Source: Hermatobates lingyangjiaoensis
Taxonomy: Eukaryota > Arthropoda > Insecta > Hemiptera > Hermatobatidae
Reading direction: 5' to 3'
Assembly (NCBI GenBank): GCA_026182355.1
Contig: JAPFBL010000007.1
Location: 930,001-994,000 of the forward strand
Length of the DNA stretch: 64,000 bases
Made by a program: the position numbers and the translations under genes. This document shows, in pieces, positions 12,601-26,926 of this stretch (its first letter is position 1; each line of letters starts with the position of its first letter). The notes under the pieces are model-generated. The model did not search any database. It worked only from the letters and a program-made list of their open reading frames with translations, and was not told the origin of the DNA.

Positions 12601-15600
12601 AGGTTGCAGATTCAAACAAAATGTCTTCCATTGGCAGGTATACTCGTACCTCATGTGGTATGCCGCAGACAGATGAAAAAAGGACTAAATTGGAATAAAT
12701 TAGACTGTCACAGTCGGCTTGCTCATGATGTCAATCAAGCATTACTTTGTAAAGCAGTTAAGTTAACTAAACTATTGACTATCCGAAATCCATTGACAAA
12801 ATGAGAACCTTACCCGGATTGTCCTCATTCATCGCGCGAAACAAGCTGGAAATGTAGGGTTTCCATTTGCTTACTTTAAAATTCAGTAGACACTTGCTTC
12901 CACCGCTTACCTGTCTTGAAAGCGGTCTTGTGAAAGTTCTTTCCGTGCTTCCATCCCTCTGTCCGATACTGGTGTATTTCTGCCGCATAGCTCCTTCTTC
13001 AGACCCAAACGGTTCCTTCTTTATCAAACTTATCTGGTTTCATTATTCCACATGACGAAAAATAAGTAATTATGAAACATCAAATAACCATTCAATTTGA
13101 TAATCCTGGTATATGATTATTTCTTTATTCTTTGATTAATTATTTTTTTCCTTTTGTCCGTATTCATTGTTTGATTCACGAGTTACTTAAGTTCGTAACT
13201 CAGACTTATTTATATGTATTTATTAAGTTATATATATATATATATTATATAGTGTGGAGAAAAAAAAAACTATGTTTTACATTGGACTCTCGCCGACATA
13301 GTTGAAGGAGGGACATTTGACGAACAGTGTATATATATCAATCAATAGGTATTTGTGAAAATTATTGGTAACGGACAATGATAGTTCAAAGTTAGTAAAG
13401 TAACGCAAATAAAAAGAAAAACATATTAACATTGAGATTCTAATTTTCTTTAGGAGAACTAAAGGAGGGAGACTAAACGCAGGACACAGCGACAGTTGGA
13501 AACCTGCACTGTAGGGAAGCAGGCGCTCGGCTAGAAAGAAGAAGTAGTCCAAGGAGGGTAGACGAAAGAAGAGTCAAGAGAAAGAATAGAGTGAAGAATA
13601 AGGACATGTAATGTGTTTGGGAAGATATTAATTAAAAAGGTAACTAAGGACAAAGGTGAAAAGAAAAGAGGAGATTATAGATAGGGCTGTCCAAAGCAAG
13701 TATGAAATTACCAAATAAGTGACAGAATGGAACTGTAGTGTAAGTATATAAAAAGAAATAAAAGTATGGAAAAAATAAAATAAGGAAAGTACTGAATCAT
13801 AATAAATAAATACAATAAACCATATAGAAAATATAAAATTATAGTAATACATCATGATAAATAAATAAATTAAAAAAGACTTAATATTAAATAAAAAGGA
13901 TATACGGAAATTCATTATGTTTATGATTCCAGAATTATTTTGATGATTATAATGAAATTAAACACAATAACAGCTCATTATATGCAAAGCATGAGATATA
14001 TAGCACATTTTAGGAAATATTTGTTTGTTGCAAAGTACAAACAGTAGGATATAATAACTTTTTTATGTGGTTCCTACCTATTATTGGTATTCTTGGAAAA
14101 AAACTCTATTTTTTTGAATATGTTGGTATGACAGTGTGGTGAATAGAGTTGTTGGACCTGACAGTTGTTGAGATCACGGTGTATGTTGTAATTGGTTGAT
14201 GGAATGATTTCGGTGATTTTGAAGAATTAGAGAAGGTCTGTAATTAGAGTGTCTCAATTAGTATCCGTGAGTTAGTGGGATTCCATAAGGGAGAGCTATG
14301 ACTGTACTCCTGCCTTTGGGAGTGGCTCAAACATCCTTACTCCTATAGCACTCTCAACGTCTTGTCCATTATTATATTATTTTAAAACGTATCACCGCGT
14401 GATAAAAAAGCAGGCAATGTATAATTTTAATGTATAGGTTATTAGGCTTCATTGATTGAGTTTAGTTGATATATTTGACAGGACAAAAATACTTTGATGG
14501 AAGCGCTTATTGAGAGGTTGTTAGATGGTTGTTACTGTGCAAGGTCACGTTGGAAACAATCGTCCGACCTCCAGTGAGATCCAGGCAGCAGAGGCTAGAC
14601 GTGCCCCTACCTAGTGCCAAGTGGGTCGACCACTTTCCCCAGAGGCCTCGTCATTCAGCAGAGAACAGTCCTGGCGGCCTTTGTATTCTAATAGCGGGCG
14701 ACCTGCTTCGGGGGATCAACGCGTACTCCATAAACCTGACGCCTTTCTCTGCATTCCCAAGTCCTAAACAGGCTTATTCAACGACATCACGATTTATGTG
14801 ACTTTATGCCATTTTGAACAGCTTTCTTTTATCTTGAATGATCAACGTATTAATTAGATCTTTGTTGATCTGAATTCAATTGGGACTTCAATAATTGGAT
14901 ATGCATCTTTTGTCCTGTTGACCATCATAATTCTTTAATTTTAGTATAGTTTGTTATTGACAATCTGGAATGCTTTCCACTCAACTACTATATATACATG
15001 TTACACATACTATGAAAACTGGGATATAATAATGACTTCTGATATTTACTTTTGGTTTTCTTTTGTAGATATAACTTCAAAGTATTGACTAAAGATGTGA
15101 AGTTTGAACAAATAGATTAAGTGAACCGAACACAATAGATATAAATCCGTAGAATTACGGACATACAATTCGGCAATGCCTGTACTGTAGGGACTAAATT
15201 CCTTAAAGGGGTCTACAACATATTGGAAAGGAATTCAGGCTTATTATTATTATTCTTATCAAGAGTTGTATACATGAGTGGGTGGTTATTATTATAAAAA
15301 ATAACGTTCTTGCAGGGTTATTGTTCGGTCGAATGGAACATTCATAGAGCGTTATTGTTGAATCTAGGGTTGTTGAGAAAGAATTACTAATGAAAAAAAT
15401 AATCATATATCGGTAATATTGAAGGAAATGTTGGTTACAAAGAGTTACCTACTTTCAAAAAAAAAAATTGTAAAAAAAATTGGACCATACATTAGAGTCA
15501 TTGCTAATTGAGCGTTGTTTAGAAAGTTTAGCCTTGATAAAAATTGACCATTCGCACAGCTATATTGTTGAATCGATTTTTGTTTACTATTGAAAAGTGG

Positions 15601-16539
15601 ATTATACATATTCTGTTATTGTTGACTCTAGAAATGCTTGGAACCTAAAAGTATCATGATATAAATTAATTTTATTAATAAATGTATATTTCAAGTCATA
15701 CGTGAGCACTTTTATGATTCAATTATTCATATTCAAGCTTTATTGAACATGACATTTAAGTTTACTGGAATCACCTAAAGAACCCATTTTGGCATAAAGT
15801 ACCTCAAGAATTTTTTCCATTTTTTATTCGAACCCAAAAAATAATATGATTGTTCACTATACTAAAAACTGTATAATCTCAAATATATTGTCAATGCTTG
15901 TACTTAAACCTTATCAGTGGAAAACCACTCGTCACAGGGAGACAAACATTATGGAATATGGGTTCAGTGGACCTAGCAACATGTTATCACCAGAACACTA
16001 TACTTTCTTTCATCACTATACTTTATACAGCAACAAGAGGATCAGGTATGTCAATGGTGAGAAGCTACATCGTTCTTACATAGGGGGCCATAGGTCTTAC
16101 CTTACTTAAATTTAAAATTTATACCCTAACTAGGTATTCTCAAACTTACAGACTTGTAATTATTTTGTGCTGTTATTTAACATGGTTCGTACAATATTGT
16201 AAAAATCGAAGTAATGTCCCAGCCTACCGGTAAGTACCATTAGGTATTGTACGCTCAAATATACATTTTCGTATATTATTTAAAAGTGTTACATATTTTA
16301 GTTATCAAATTAACACATTTAAGCTTAACGATTTTTTTTTAAATAATTTAGCGTTTCTTTTTCTCTGGTTGGATTGTTAAAGAAACATTCTATGGTAAGT
16401 TAATTTAAACACATCGTGGTAGAGCATTGTATTTCCAATTATCCAAAATCTATTAGTTCATGGCGTACAAATATCAGTTAGATACTATTGACAAATATTT
16501 AATATTTGAGACTTTACAGTGAGAAAAGTATTTGCTAAT
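9690..16539. other. Non-coding region
   Basis: No gene is supported. A small (TA)n tract lies at 13228-13250. The segment 13288-13327 shares the motif CGACATAGT with the repeats at 43490 and 45822. An AAATAAATAA-rich tract at 13740-13900 yields a long but low-complexity minus-strand frame. The slightly GC-richer patch 14529-14801 has an open frame without recognisable homology. Confidence 0.45.
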
Positions 16540-16790
16540 GTCCCAAAATGTACCATAATACTCCTGTCTCTTGGTGGAATGACATCAAAAAATTTACACC
16601 TTATTAAGGAGCTAGGTTTTCCTTTAATTTCAGTAGGATCTGTCAAAGGGTCAATCATGAGTCCAAATGTTTACATTAGTGAGCAAAACTGGATTTGCCT
16701 TTTATCAAAACATTCTCAAACTTTTTCTGTTAATATTCTACCGGTCTGTAATAACTGCAAGTTTCTACTCTCTAGAAGAGTAGTCGCTTG
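16540..16790 (+). repeat. Dispersed repeat, copy B (pair with 4380-4620)
   Basis: This aligns with the reverse complement of 4380-4620, most clearly around ATGTTTACAT and GAGCAAAACTGG (about 16667-16695). It is partly covered by an open frame of about 98 codons whose translation I do not recognise. The match to a second copy argues for an old element rather than a gene. Confidence 0.45.
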
Positions 16791-19700
16791 GGAGAAAAAA
16801 AAATTTCTCCCATAATTTTTTGAAAATTTAATTGATTGACTACTTTGTGCATCATTTTTTTAAAATTTTTGGTGATAAAATAAATCTGTAAATATACATT
16901 ATTTATTAATATTTTGAAACGTGACTATAATTTATTTTTTAGTTGTAACTCATATATAACTTCAGAAATTAAAATGCTCTAAGAGGAAGTTTCAAAATTT
17001 ACAAACTAAGTAACCAGGTTAAGACAATTTGAAATGGTTTATTAATGGAAGCCTTCTGAGGAATAATGATGAATGACAGAGAGGAAATTCTTTTTCCCAG
17101 TCTCGCTTTAAGACCATATGGTTGATTCAATTCAATTCAGCTACTTCTTAACAGTCCCAATTCTGCTTCTTAATGTCCAGACAAACTAATTATAATTTCG
17201 AATTTCAGATCATCTTGTGATTTCTTTTAATGAAATACAAACCAGTTATTTCTTAAATGTCCAAATATGTTTGATTATATGGTTGAACTTCCGTTGATTT
17301 CTCAAGGATGTTATTTATAAGTATTCAAACGATTTAAGTAAACGAGCATATGCTGATAAGTTTGACTTTGCGATTACAATGCTTGACCTTGCTGAAGTAA
17401 AGGCTAAATTATCAGTTGTTTGCAAAGCGATTGTGGGTAAGAAAACTCCGTTGTAACTAAAGAAAATGGTAATGAGTAATTATTATGGTAAATTACTGAG
17501 GCAAATGCCAGAGCCTTAGAGCAATTTGTAATAAAGCTGGTCGCGTTTTGTCTTGCTTTTTAGGCCTCCGGATATGTTGGTGAGTGTTGAAACAAAATTA
17601 AGTATATTTCAAGTTTCTCCGGTGGTCACTAATCACGTATTTCGAACTACTCCCTGTTATTGGTTTCAACATCTGTGATAAATGTTAATATGTAAAGGTA
17701 AACCGCATTTCTTTTTTTGAAGAATTTAAAATAAGATAGAAAAAGTAAAACACTAACCTTGGAGAATCTACCACGAATAAAGACTTAAATGAGAAAAAGT
17801 CCGAATCAACTGTAATCGAAACTAACCGTCCAAACCCCCTTTAATTCCTAGGACTGATTTTCATGTGGTTCAATTAGAGAAATGAATGAATTGAACCACA
17901 TTATATCTTAACCACACATATCTTATACCACTTCTTAAAGATATAAAATGTGTTGAGTTTAATTGGAAATTACACTGTGAGTCAGGATATTGTTTTTGTG
18001 ATTCTTCGGATATGGAAGTAGTAATGTTTCATCCTTATAATAAGAAAAAAAAATGCGCTGCATATTGTAAACAATTAGCCGATAAGAGAAAAATACCTAT
18101 GGTTGTAACTACTGATTCTTGAAATCAAGGTTATTAAGTTCAATGTCAAGTTCAAAATCATTAGTTCTGAGTGAATACTACATTACAGTAGCGGTGAACC
18201 GAAATTAGAATAGAACTAACTTAGATAGGAAACTATTTAGATCGGGCACAACAGTTTAAATTTGTCCGAAGGTGTTCTCAAATGTTGAGTAGAGTACTGC
18301 TACATTCGACTGACAATTGTGATTGGAAACCTTTAAACATTAGAAACGACAGGCTGAAACATCGTCTGCTTGGAAGGCATCGTGACTGAAAACTTTTTGT
18401 GGGGAACAATGAAACAATAGGCCGTGGCTGGGAGATGGTAATACCAATATGAATATGCTAGTGGAGCGTCAGATCTACTTACAAAATGCCGACTTTAGTC
18501 TCTAACCCAGGAAATGTGTCTACTGACTACTGTGACTCCACTTTCAGTGGGGAAACCCGTGTAGGGCTTTCAGCATTTTAACAAGTTGATACTCTCATGT
18601 ATACTACTACTTGAGGTTATTCGTTCCATCGTCCTCTCCCAATCTTACTGTATATAAAAGTTTGGACTTCCAAATGTAATCTTGATGAAATTATACATGT
18701 GTATTTCGTTTAACGCTGGAAAAGTTACAGGTAAGTTAAAAGGTTTAGTCACGCTGTTTTGCCTTTATCTTCTTTTTAATAGTTTAGGAATTATTTGTAA
18801 GTGAACGTTCTTTTACAAAAGATTAAAAAATCTAGAGTGGCCTACACTCAACTTCACTGCAATAAACTTAATGTCAAACGCGTTGGAATCCATTTAGTTT
18901 TGGATTTGTCCCAATGTAGCTATCATGTAGATATATTAGCAAAATGATTTAATGTGGCTATGCCATATCCATTTTTTTGAATATAAAAAAATTTGGAATC
19001 CTTGTTCTAGAAAAATCTGACGTGTTACAACAGTTGGAATTTAATAGTTTTCATTTATACTTCAATATTACTCTTCCAGTATTGTAACTTCGCACTTTTT
19101 TCGTAGTAAGGCAACAGCTAATTCAAAATGTAAACTTTTATGAATCAATGGAGAAGTGCCTTAGAAGTAGAGTCTATTTAGCATTAGTACGAAAAAGCTC
19201 CTTCTTATATTGCTGAACAAAATGAACTTTTTAAACACACCAACAACTAACTATGTGTTTTACATTATGATTGGTTGAAGAGTGGGATGTGTAGATTGAT
19301 CACAACACTTCCGTTAGAAAACCATCCGTCAAATGCTGGCAAACATCATAAAATATGTGGTTGATTTTCATTTGCTTTTAAAGTTAAAAATTTTACTCTG
19401 TTTGGCCTGATTGTGATTTGTGATAAACAGTTTGAATGTCTTTGTAACAGATCTAACAAGTACAACAGGTTCTCATTATTCCAAATTGAGTTTTGAGTTT
19501 TTAGAGCTCCAAATCATTTTACGGTGATTACAATTTATTGAATATTTTTTGGAGCATACTAATTTTATGCAGCCTATTTTTTCTATATTATTGGTTTAAT
19601 GAAAAAAAAACCTGAATTCTTAAAATTTACCATAATGCCCCTTTCTGTTCAAGCGCAAGTAACTCCGCTAAAAAACTGTATGTAGTATCGTATCTAAAAG

Positions 19701-22700
19701 TTTTCAGAATAAATCATTGGTCAAATTTTTTTTTTCAAAAAATCTTTTTTTTTTAGTTGATGCTACTTACTATTAATTTCACAGTAGTCCCAAGATTACA
19801 ATATTTTCGGGTAAACTGTGAATTTGACGCAACAAACGGTTTGGTCTGTAGCGTGTGTACAAACTTGAATCATTCAAACACCATCAACCACAAAATACCA
19901 CACACAGACATTTTCGAAAAATATCAGAACTAATAATAAAGAGGTAAAAATGTTTTCATGTTTACCATTCTTATAGAAAAGTAAGAAACGATTAACATTA
20001 CACGGTGTGGGCTAATTTTTTCCGTCAGAGTATGTAAGTTATAATTTTTTTTTTTAATTATATATGGACATGACAAGTTCATTTAAATTTTATTTGCGTA
20101 TGATAATAAAAAAGAACTTCGTTCACATTTCTGAATGGGTCTTAACGCTGGAATATTCTTATTTTTACCTGTGTAAATGCATAGCAAGTCAGTTGGTCTA
20201 TATTAATGAAACACAACTCTATGTCCTTGATAGATTTGTAGTGACTCAATTGATCTGCATACTGTTGTGTAATTAGCTTTCTACCGGGTAACAGCAGATT
20301 ATTGGCAAGTTTCGTTACGATGGCAAAGTTGAGCTCATTTAGTTTGACCTGTGGCTGATCCACTGAGTGACTAAAAAGAATGGCCAACTCGATTACATTC
20401 TACAGTCTTTGTGTGCAGAGTGTGTCCAAATCGCTCTGCGAAGTTCATCTATTTTCTTTTCCTAAAATTAAATATGTAATTCCAAAATCATAATAAAATA
20501 TCGAGTAGTTTTATATTTAATATCTAACAATTTGTGATGATTATTTTTGTTTGTCGAAAGTGGTTTGGAAGTGTTGCCTCCGGTCAGCAATACTTCGCTA
20601 ATACTTTAACTGTTTTTGTATTTCTTGATAGTACTTTTCTTGGGGGAAAATCAAGCTAGAGGTGATGATTAAATTGAGAATTTTAACTTGTCAATCGTTG
20701 TCCTTAGCATGCATGTCATTCAGTTGTTTGTAATAAAGGTAATTTATATCCAAATGATTATTTGACCATGCGTCAAGGAAGACTGTTTCTCATGTAGGTA
20801 TATACCTTCTAGTTTACTTTGTATTGCGAATACAACCTGCAGTTATTTGGATAGCCCATTCTACATTGATTCGTCAGTGATTATACCGATCTGTAATCAA
20901 ATATTTATCTTTCAACTTTGTTATATTCTATTTATTTGAGTGAACGCATTACTTTAGGATTTGTACCTTTAGTAAACATTCCTTTAGGACATTCATATAA
21001 AACGTGCATTTGTCGGAAATACATTGTTTAATTTTAATTTCCCAGACGTACTAAAGTGTTTTGAAACTAGAATTGCCACGGGTGTAGTTATTCCCTTCTT
21101 ATAACTGTATTTTTTTTTGTTTTCATGACAATTTCTTGTTTAGATTAGGGGTATAATTTTTAAAAATGTTACTGGTGTCGCTACTCTCCTCTGCACGTTT
21201 ATGCTACTTCGTCTCTTCCTCTCTCTCCCTCCTCCCTCCATTATCTTTCCCTTTCTCTGTAAAGCCGACACTTATTCGTTGAATGCCAGGATAATGTACA
21301 ATAATCCCAAGAGGAATGATTGTATGTGGTTTATTCTTTAATGTCTGTTAGGCAAGTTATGAGTACGGAAGAGTTTATTCCTTACCAGTGTGCAGTTTAA
21401 TAGACTCTGTGGTTAAAATTAATCCATGAAATCATGACATTTTTATAAAGTCTTAACCCCGATGCTGTTTGCTGGTCGTGTCGTTCGACCGGGGTCTATG
21501 CTGCCCATCTTAAAAAGGAAGTGATATAAATTGTTTAACTATTGATTTAACTCTCAGTACCTGGTGCCTAAATCTAAATGACTTGAATATCATTTATTCT
21601 GGAGGATTATATTTATATTTAACAATTTTTCTAATCTAATTCCTTTGATACTTTCTTTGCCTGTTGTTTCAAGACCATGATATCTTTTTAATCGTATTAG
21701 TGTTTTAAGTATTATGCTAGTGTCTTGAATAATTTATCAATTTACTGAATTAACTGTATTTTTATATTTATGTGTTTCTAATTCCTCTATATCTCTATGT
21801 CACGTGTTGCAAGTCCATTGTATTTACTATAGTATTTAACTAGTAAGTCAGTGAAGGCCAGGTTGGCGTCTGACAGTGGGACCCAGGAAGTGTCTCAACT
21901 GGCGTCACCTCTCAAGCCTCCGCTCTCTCTGGGGACCACCCGCTTCTCTCCACTGCACCCTGTCTCTTGCACTGACCTCGCAGTTTTAAACACAAAGTTT
22001 GTGTATTTGAAATTTGTTTAGACCTCCTATATCATCCTTTCTTTCATCATTATATATTTCTTTCCAGTTCCCATGCTTATAGGCTTTAACCTACAGTCTA
22101 CACTATTGTTCTGCAGGTGGGTAATATGTGGTTTATATTTCTTTTGACATGGTGTTTAGTTATTAGACTCTTGAACAACAGGTTGACGTCCTCTCCAAGG
22201 CATGATCTTTTCATGATGTTCTGTTCTGCATGTACATATCTTAGGATTCACAGAAGAGTATGCATATTATGAGCCTTCAGTAGATTAAAGTAGCTTTATA
22301 GAAATTTTATCCTTATCGATTGCATTATAACGTTATTAAAATGGTGCTCACTTACTTCATCTTCTTAATACAAACTTCCAAAGCCTTCCGCTTCCAATGG
22401 CTCTTTTGGAGATTTCCAATTAAGGGCCAAAGCTGCAAAGATTAAAATGTTGTAGCAAAAAAAAATTGTTAAAATTCTTGTTAAATTGTTAACTTTTGGA
22501 ATACATATTTCATTCTTGCGTCCATCCACTGATGTAGAGAACAGGAAATCCCCCACCACCTCCCTTTCTTAATGGTTTTTGATGTTTGTTTTTTTTTTTA
22601 ATAATTTCGGTTGTTGCAAAAATGATCCGGTAGTCATCGCTTTTTATCAATATAAACCAATTCGTACACATAGAAATGTAATGTCTAAACGAAAACAAGA

Positions 22701-25700
22701 AGACTTTTTGTTCAAGTCTTCTAATATAGCAACACATGATACAAATGACCAAGGTGTGAAAGATTAACAGTGACTGAATCAACCTGTTTATTAGTGGCCG
22801 AAAAGTCATGTGGTGAAATATTTTGAATCTCCATTTTGGATCCTTTAATTACACGGAGAAATTTTGGATCCATATTGGTCCACGTATGTACCAAGGTTGA
22901 GCTACTCTGACCTAAAGTTGTTCTTCTCGCAGACCGATTACGTATAACTATTCGTTTTTATACTTATTGTAAGATTGTGTATTATTTGATTAATAGAGCC
23001 ATATTAAACGTTATAATGTGCCTATTACGGTAGAGTTTGATTATGGAAAGAGGTGATATGTCTTACATATTTTGTAAGGGAGTTTCAATGAATCATGATT
23101 TCTTGAAATACTGATTTCGATGTAATGCGTGCTAAACGAACTGTAGGTATTATTGTTGGGATGGTTAGCTAACATGTTGGTGTAGGAGCCCCTAGAGGTG
23201 CCACCAAAGCGGTCAGCTTGCCTGCTGACTGTGAAGCCATGCATTTGGCACCATTCCAATCAACATTTCTCCTTTTGCTGAATATAATATTTTTCCGTGG
23301 CATCAACTCTCTTTTTAATGCCATCATTCATAAACCTTGTAAAAGAAGTTGGATTATTGTTTTTATTGACCGTCTGCAGTTGATAACTGGACTTGACATC
23401 ACGCTGACAAGAGAGTTGGGAGTGTTTGAAAAGGATGTCTTGTCAGTCAGTTAGCAACACATTTCAGGGGAGTAAAGTGAGTGGTTTCCGTACATCCTTC
23501 CTCCACACATACACGGCCGAGGAGCAAGTGTGACTTTAAAGAGTCCTGTTTCCGATGGGTATAATGCTTCACTGGTCTGTCTCGTGGCATTGGCCGAGTG
23601 CAGAGGTGTTCCCACCATTGCAGTGCAGCTGTATGTAGAGAATATGTTAGATTCTCTATCCATTACCTCATCATGGTATGTACCATATGTATGGTATGTC
23701 ACCAGTTGTATGTCCCATCACCAGTACAATAGTCACCTTGATCTTCTAGTTATATCAACAGACGATTGACTTATCTCACTGAAACACTCACTAACAATAA
23801 AAATACTCTATCTTATCCCTTTTCATGCACAAAGGTGAGACAGAGGAAACACATTATTTTTATAAGTGAATAGCTGCGCAATTTTAATTAGGGACAGATA
23901 ACAAATATAATTCGTTGTTATGCGTTGTAATAAAATTTATGACCATTAAGTATCGTCGGAAAAGAATGTTCCTTGTATGCTGGGTACAAATTCGGACTTG
24001 TTTATCAAAGTTTGTATTGCCTTCTGCAACATATCCTGTAAAACTTCAATTTCGTAATGATTTGACAATTTTAGCCATTCTTCGTTAAGCTTAAAACTTC
24101 TTACCCACAAAAAAAAAAGATAAACCTAAATAACTAGGGATAACATGATGCCTTCTCATCATGTGTAAACATAGGATATGGTAAGTGCGCATGTCCAGGA
24201 GACATTCGGCGACACATTCATTGTACGCTTCATGTGTCTTCTCTGCCCATCCTATATCATTTGCTACCATCAAGTTTAATTTCACTGTTGTTATAACTAT
24301 TGTAAAGTTATCGAAACTTTTCTTTATCAATAAGCTTCATTTTATGTAACGAAAAAAAGAAATAGATATATTTTTTTCCTTTCTTAGTCTTTATAATAGC
24401 AATAGCTTTATAATATATACATTTCCAATGTATTTTATTATTTGGGTTCGCCAAAAAATCGTTAACATATTCAACTCACCAGTTATATTTATAAGTTTTA
24501 TTTTATCTAAACCGATTAACATGGTAGTTTGCAATGAAGATTATTGAAAATATAAATTGTTAGGTATTTCTGTTAATAATGAATAGAGAGAAGTCAATTG
24601 GCAATTAAAGGACAAGTGAGAGACCTTTACTCAAAGTATTTCAGTAAATAAAAATTTCGAAGGATTTATTTAAAGAAGGCGAAGGAGCGTAACTTTAGGT
24701 TATGTAGTTATTAGTAGGTCTGCTAGTAATAAATATTATTCTGTCAAATATTAAAAAATATTGCATGACTTGGTACTGTAATACTCTCTGCACTAATGTG
24801 TAAGATTTACATTTTGCTATTAGTCAAAATTTTGTCTGCAGTCTAAGTGGATTTGAAGAAGTCAAAGTTTACCATTAAGGAGAAGTTTACTTCTAAAACT
24901 CTTGATTTTCTCTTTGTACTGTCATTATTTCTTAAATATTGTCACTCCATGACTTATTGGATAGATCCAGCTTTTGCAACTTGAGGAGAGACGTGGATGT
25001 ATCCAGGATAGGTCTAGAGGTAGTGTTTTTGCCGTGAAAAGTAACGATGATCCGGGATTTTCATGTGAGTTGGGATCTTATATCTCCAGTGGAGAAGAAA
25101 AAGCACTAGGAAGTCGAGTAATGTATAAAAATGACTTCTGTAGTAAAAGCGGGTAAGGAGAAATTTCTGATCTCCGATGTTAAGTTAATCGAACCCTGTG
25201 ATGTTGCTCGCTGTTGACTACATTGGTGTTAATTGAGAAATGAGGCTCACTTACTTGCTCTAGAGCAACACTGAATGTGAAAGGGTATTAAATGTAGCCA
25301 TTAGAAAGGTACAAGTAAACATTTAAGTTAAGTTAGGGCTAAGAGGGTTTGCTTCGACTAGGCGAGCACACGTACACTTCATGGTTCTGAATGTGAGAGT
25401 CTATTAAATGTGATCATTAAAAGAAAGAAGCAAGCATATAAGCCGTGACTATTTCTGTTAGAACACAACCTGATTAATTCTATATCCGAAGTCATAAATT
25501 AGCCACTCGAATTAATCTAGGCAAGTAACCTTTAACGCGAACTTGAGAATCGTGCGAGCTCAGGATTGGTAGCCATACAACCCTGTTAAGTGATTCGCCC
25601 ATCGCTCAATCATTGTCAAATAACAAATAAGCTGCACTTTCCACTCCTAGAACAACTCTAAAGGTGTAGCGTGTAATCAATAGCTGTGACTTTTGGAAAC

Positions 25701-26643
25701 AAACAGAGAGTATTGAACTGCTGGACACAGTATAAGTGCAGACAGACGTAGTTCGAAGACTAATTCTTGAACATCTGTCTGATCTGGCTTTCGAGGAGTC
25801 AGTCTATTGGTGCGGTTCGCTGGAGTTTCACAGAAGTCCCAGACATGTGACTCCCCTGCGAGGCCTCTTTAATAGTTCTGTTTGTTTGACAATTATTCGC
25901 TAGTCTGTTGTTTATCTAGGCCAAGCACGTGCCTTGCATTTCGCTAACATCTCTATCTTTCATCTAATTGAGTTGCTTCTCAAAAGAAATAAATCTTTTC
26001 CTGTACTTTTCAAATCCTTTATATGATGTGGACAGTTGTCTTCCCTGGGTTGCTTTTATCATCATAAAACACAGCTTTTTGTTCCATGTACATCTCTGCT
26101 AAAAGTTATAAGTGTAATGTTTATTTACTTTTTTAATTGTTAGAAAAACATGTGCTATTAATAAAATAAGAAAGTTTTTGCATAATTATATTTTGAGACG
26201 GCATTATGCTTCCTCGTTATGAAGTGATAATGAACTTCAATTTGTCCAAATTTAAAAAGGACAATTTAATATCTGTTTTTCTTATGTTTATAATATCCAG
26301 TCTTTTCTTTATTTAAAATGTGTTTTTTCATTTTCCTATACAGTCTTAATTCTCTTTTTTTTACTCTCTCCTAGGAACTAGGCTATCAATCTTTTATTTG
26401 CACCTTTTATATAATATTTTTCCCTTTATCTTTAATTTATTATCTGCCTTTTAATATGTTTTGCACAAAATTATTTTTAGTAATTCATTCATTTAGTACC
26501 TATTCTTAGTACGTTTTTGATAAGGATAGAGTACGGTTTTGAAAAACTTGTGTTTTTCGATTAAAAATTCAGAGGAATTGTAGAAAATAAGCTTCTCTCC
26601 TTTGCCAGTATTTCAGTAATTGGATCTGTTTCTAGCTGTCAGC
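16791..26643. other. Non-coding region
   Basis: No gene seen. A 12-bp perfect hairpin lies at 17864-17875/17889-17900. A pyrimidine-rich patch is at 21185-21265. A GC-richer patch at 21840-21985 has no coding signal. The segment 18833-18885 resembles 53786-53835. Two degenerate copies of a roughly 57-bp unit start at 25271 and 25387 and share CTGAATGTGA and TATTAAATGT. Confidence 0.45.
25271..25443. repeat. Degenerate tandem duplication, 116-bp spacing
   Basis: Units at 25271-25328 and 25387-25443 share CTGAATGTGA, TATTAAATGT, ATTAAAAG-like and AAGCA-like blocks in the same order. Origin unknown. Confidence 0.4.
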
Positions 26644-26651
26644 AACTAGAT

Positions 26652-26918
26652 CAGTGGCGTAGCAAAGAAGGGGGGTGGTACACCCCGGGCGGCACGTACC
26701 AGGGGGCGGCATTTTGAGGGTGTAAAACTATAAAATAGAAAAAAATTAAGCAATAAAAAAAAGCTAACAAAAAATATTAGTGTAATACCAAAATGAGTTT
26801 TTAAGGTCGTTGATTATAATTTCATAAAAACAAATATTTTGAGTACTTTCTCTGGAATTTTGAAGGTTAACCCGATTATCAACGGCAAGTGGGGGGTGGA
26901 GGGTGTGCTATGCCACTG
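26652..26918. mobile_element. hAT-type non-autonomous element (MITE), 267 bp
   Basis: The left end reads CAGTGGCGTAGC and the right end GCTATGCCACTG, which are inverted repeats with one mismatch. G-rich blocks (GGGGGGTGG) follow inside both ends. The element is flanked by a perfect 8-bp direct repeat, AACTAGAT, at 26644-26651 and 26919-26926. Eight-base target duplications and CAGTGGCGTAGC-like ends are typical of the hAT superfamily. The interior is AT-rich and non-coding, so it depended on a transposase made elsewhere. Confidence 0.85.
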
Positions 26919-26926
26919 AACTAGAT

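Noticed and set aside
14529..14801. 90-codon frame in a GC-richer patch
   Set aside because: No recognisable domain, no splice context tied to CLIC, and no second copy to suggest an element.
16519..16815. 98-codon frame
   Set aside because: It overlaps a dispersed repeat with an inverted copy at 4380-4620 and has no known domain.
20690..20740. Candidate first CLIC exon: frame reading MHVIQLFVIK followed by GTAATT
   Set aside because: The resemblance to the short N-terminal strand of CLIC proteins is only a few residues. The donor is weak, there is no acidic N-terminal stretch, and such matches are expected by chance in 38 kb.
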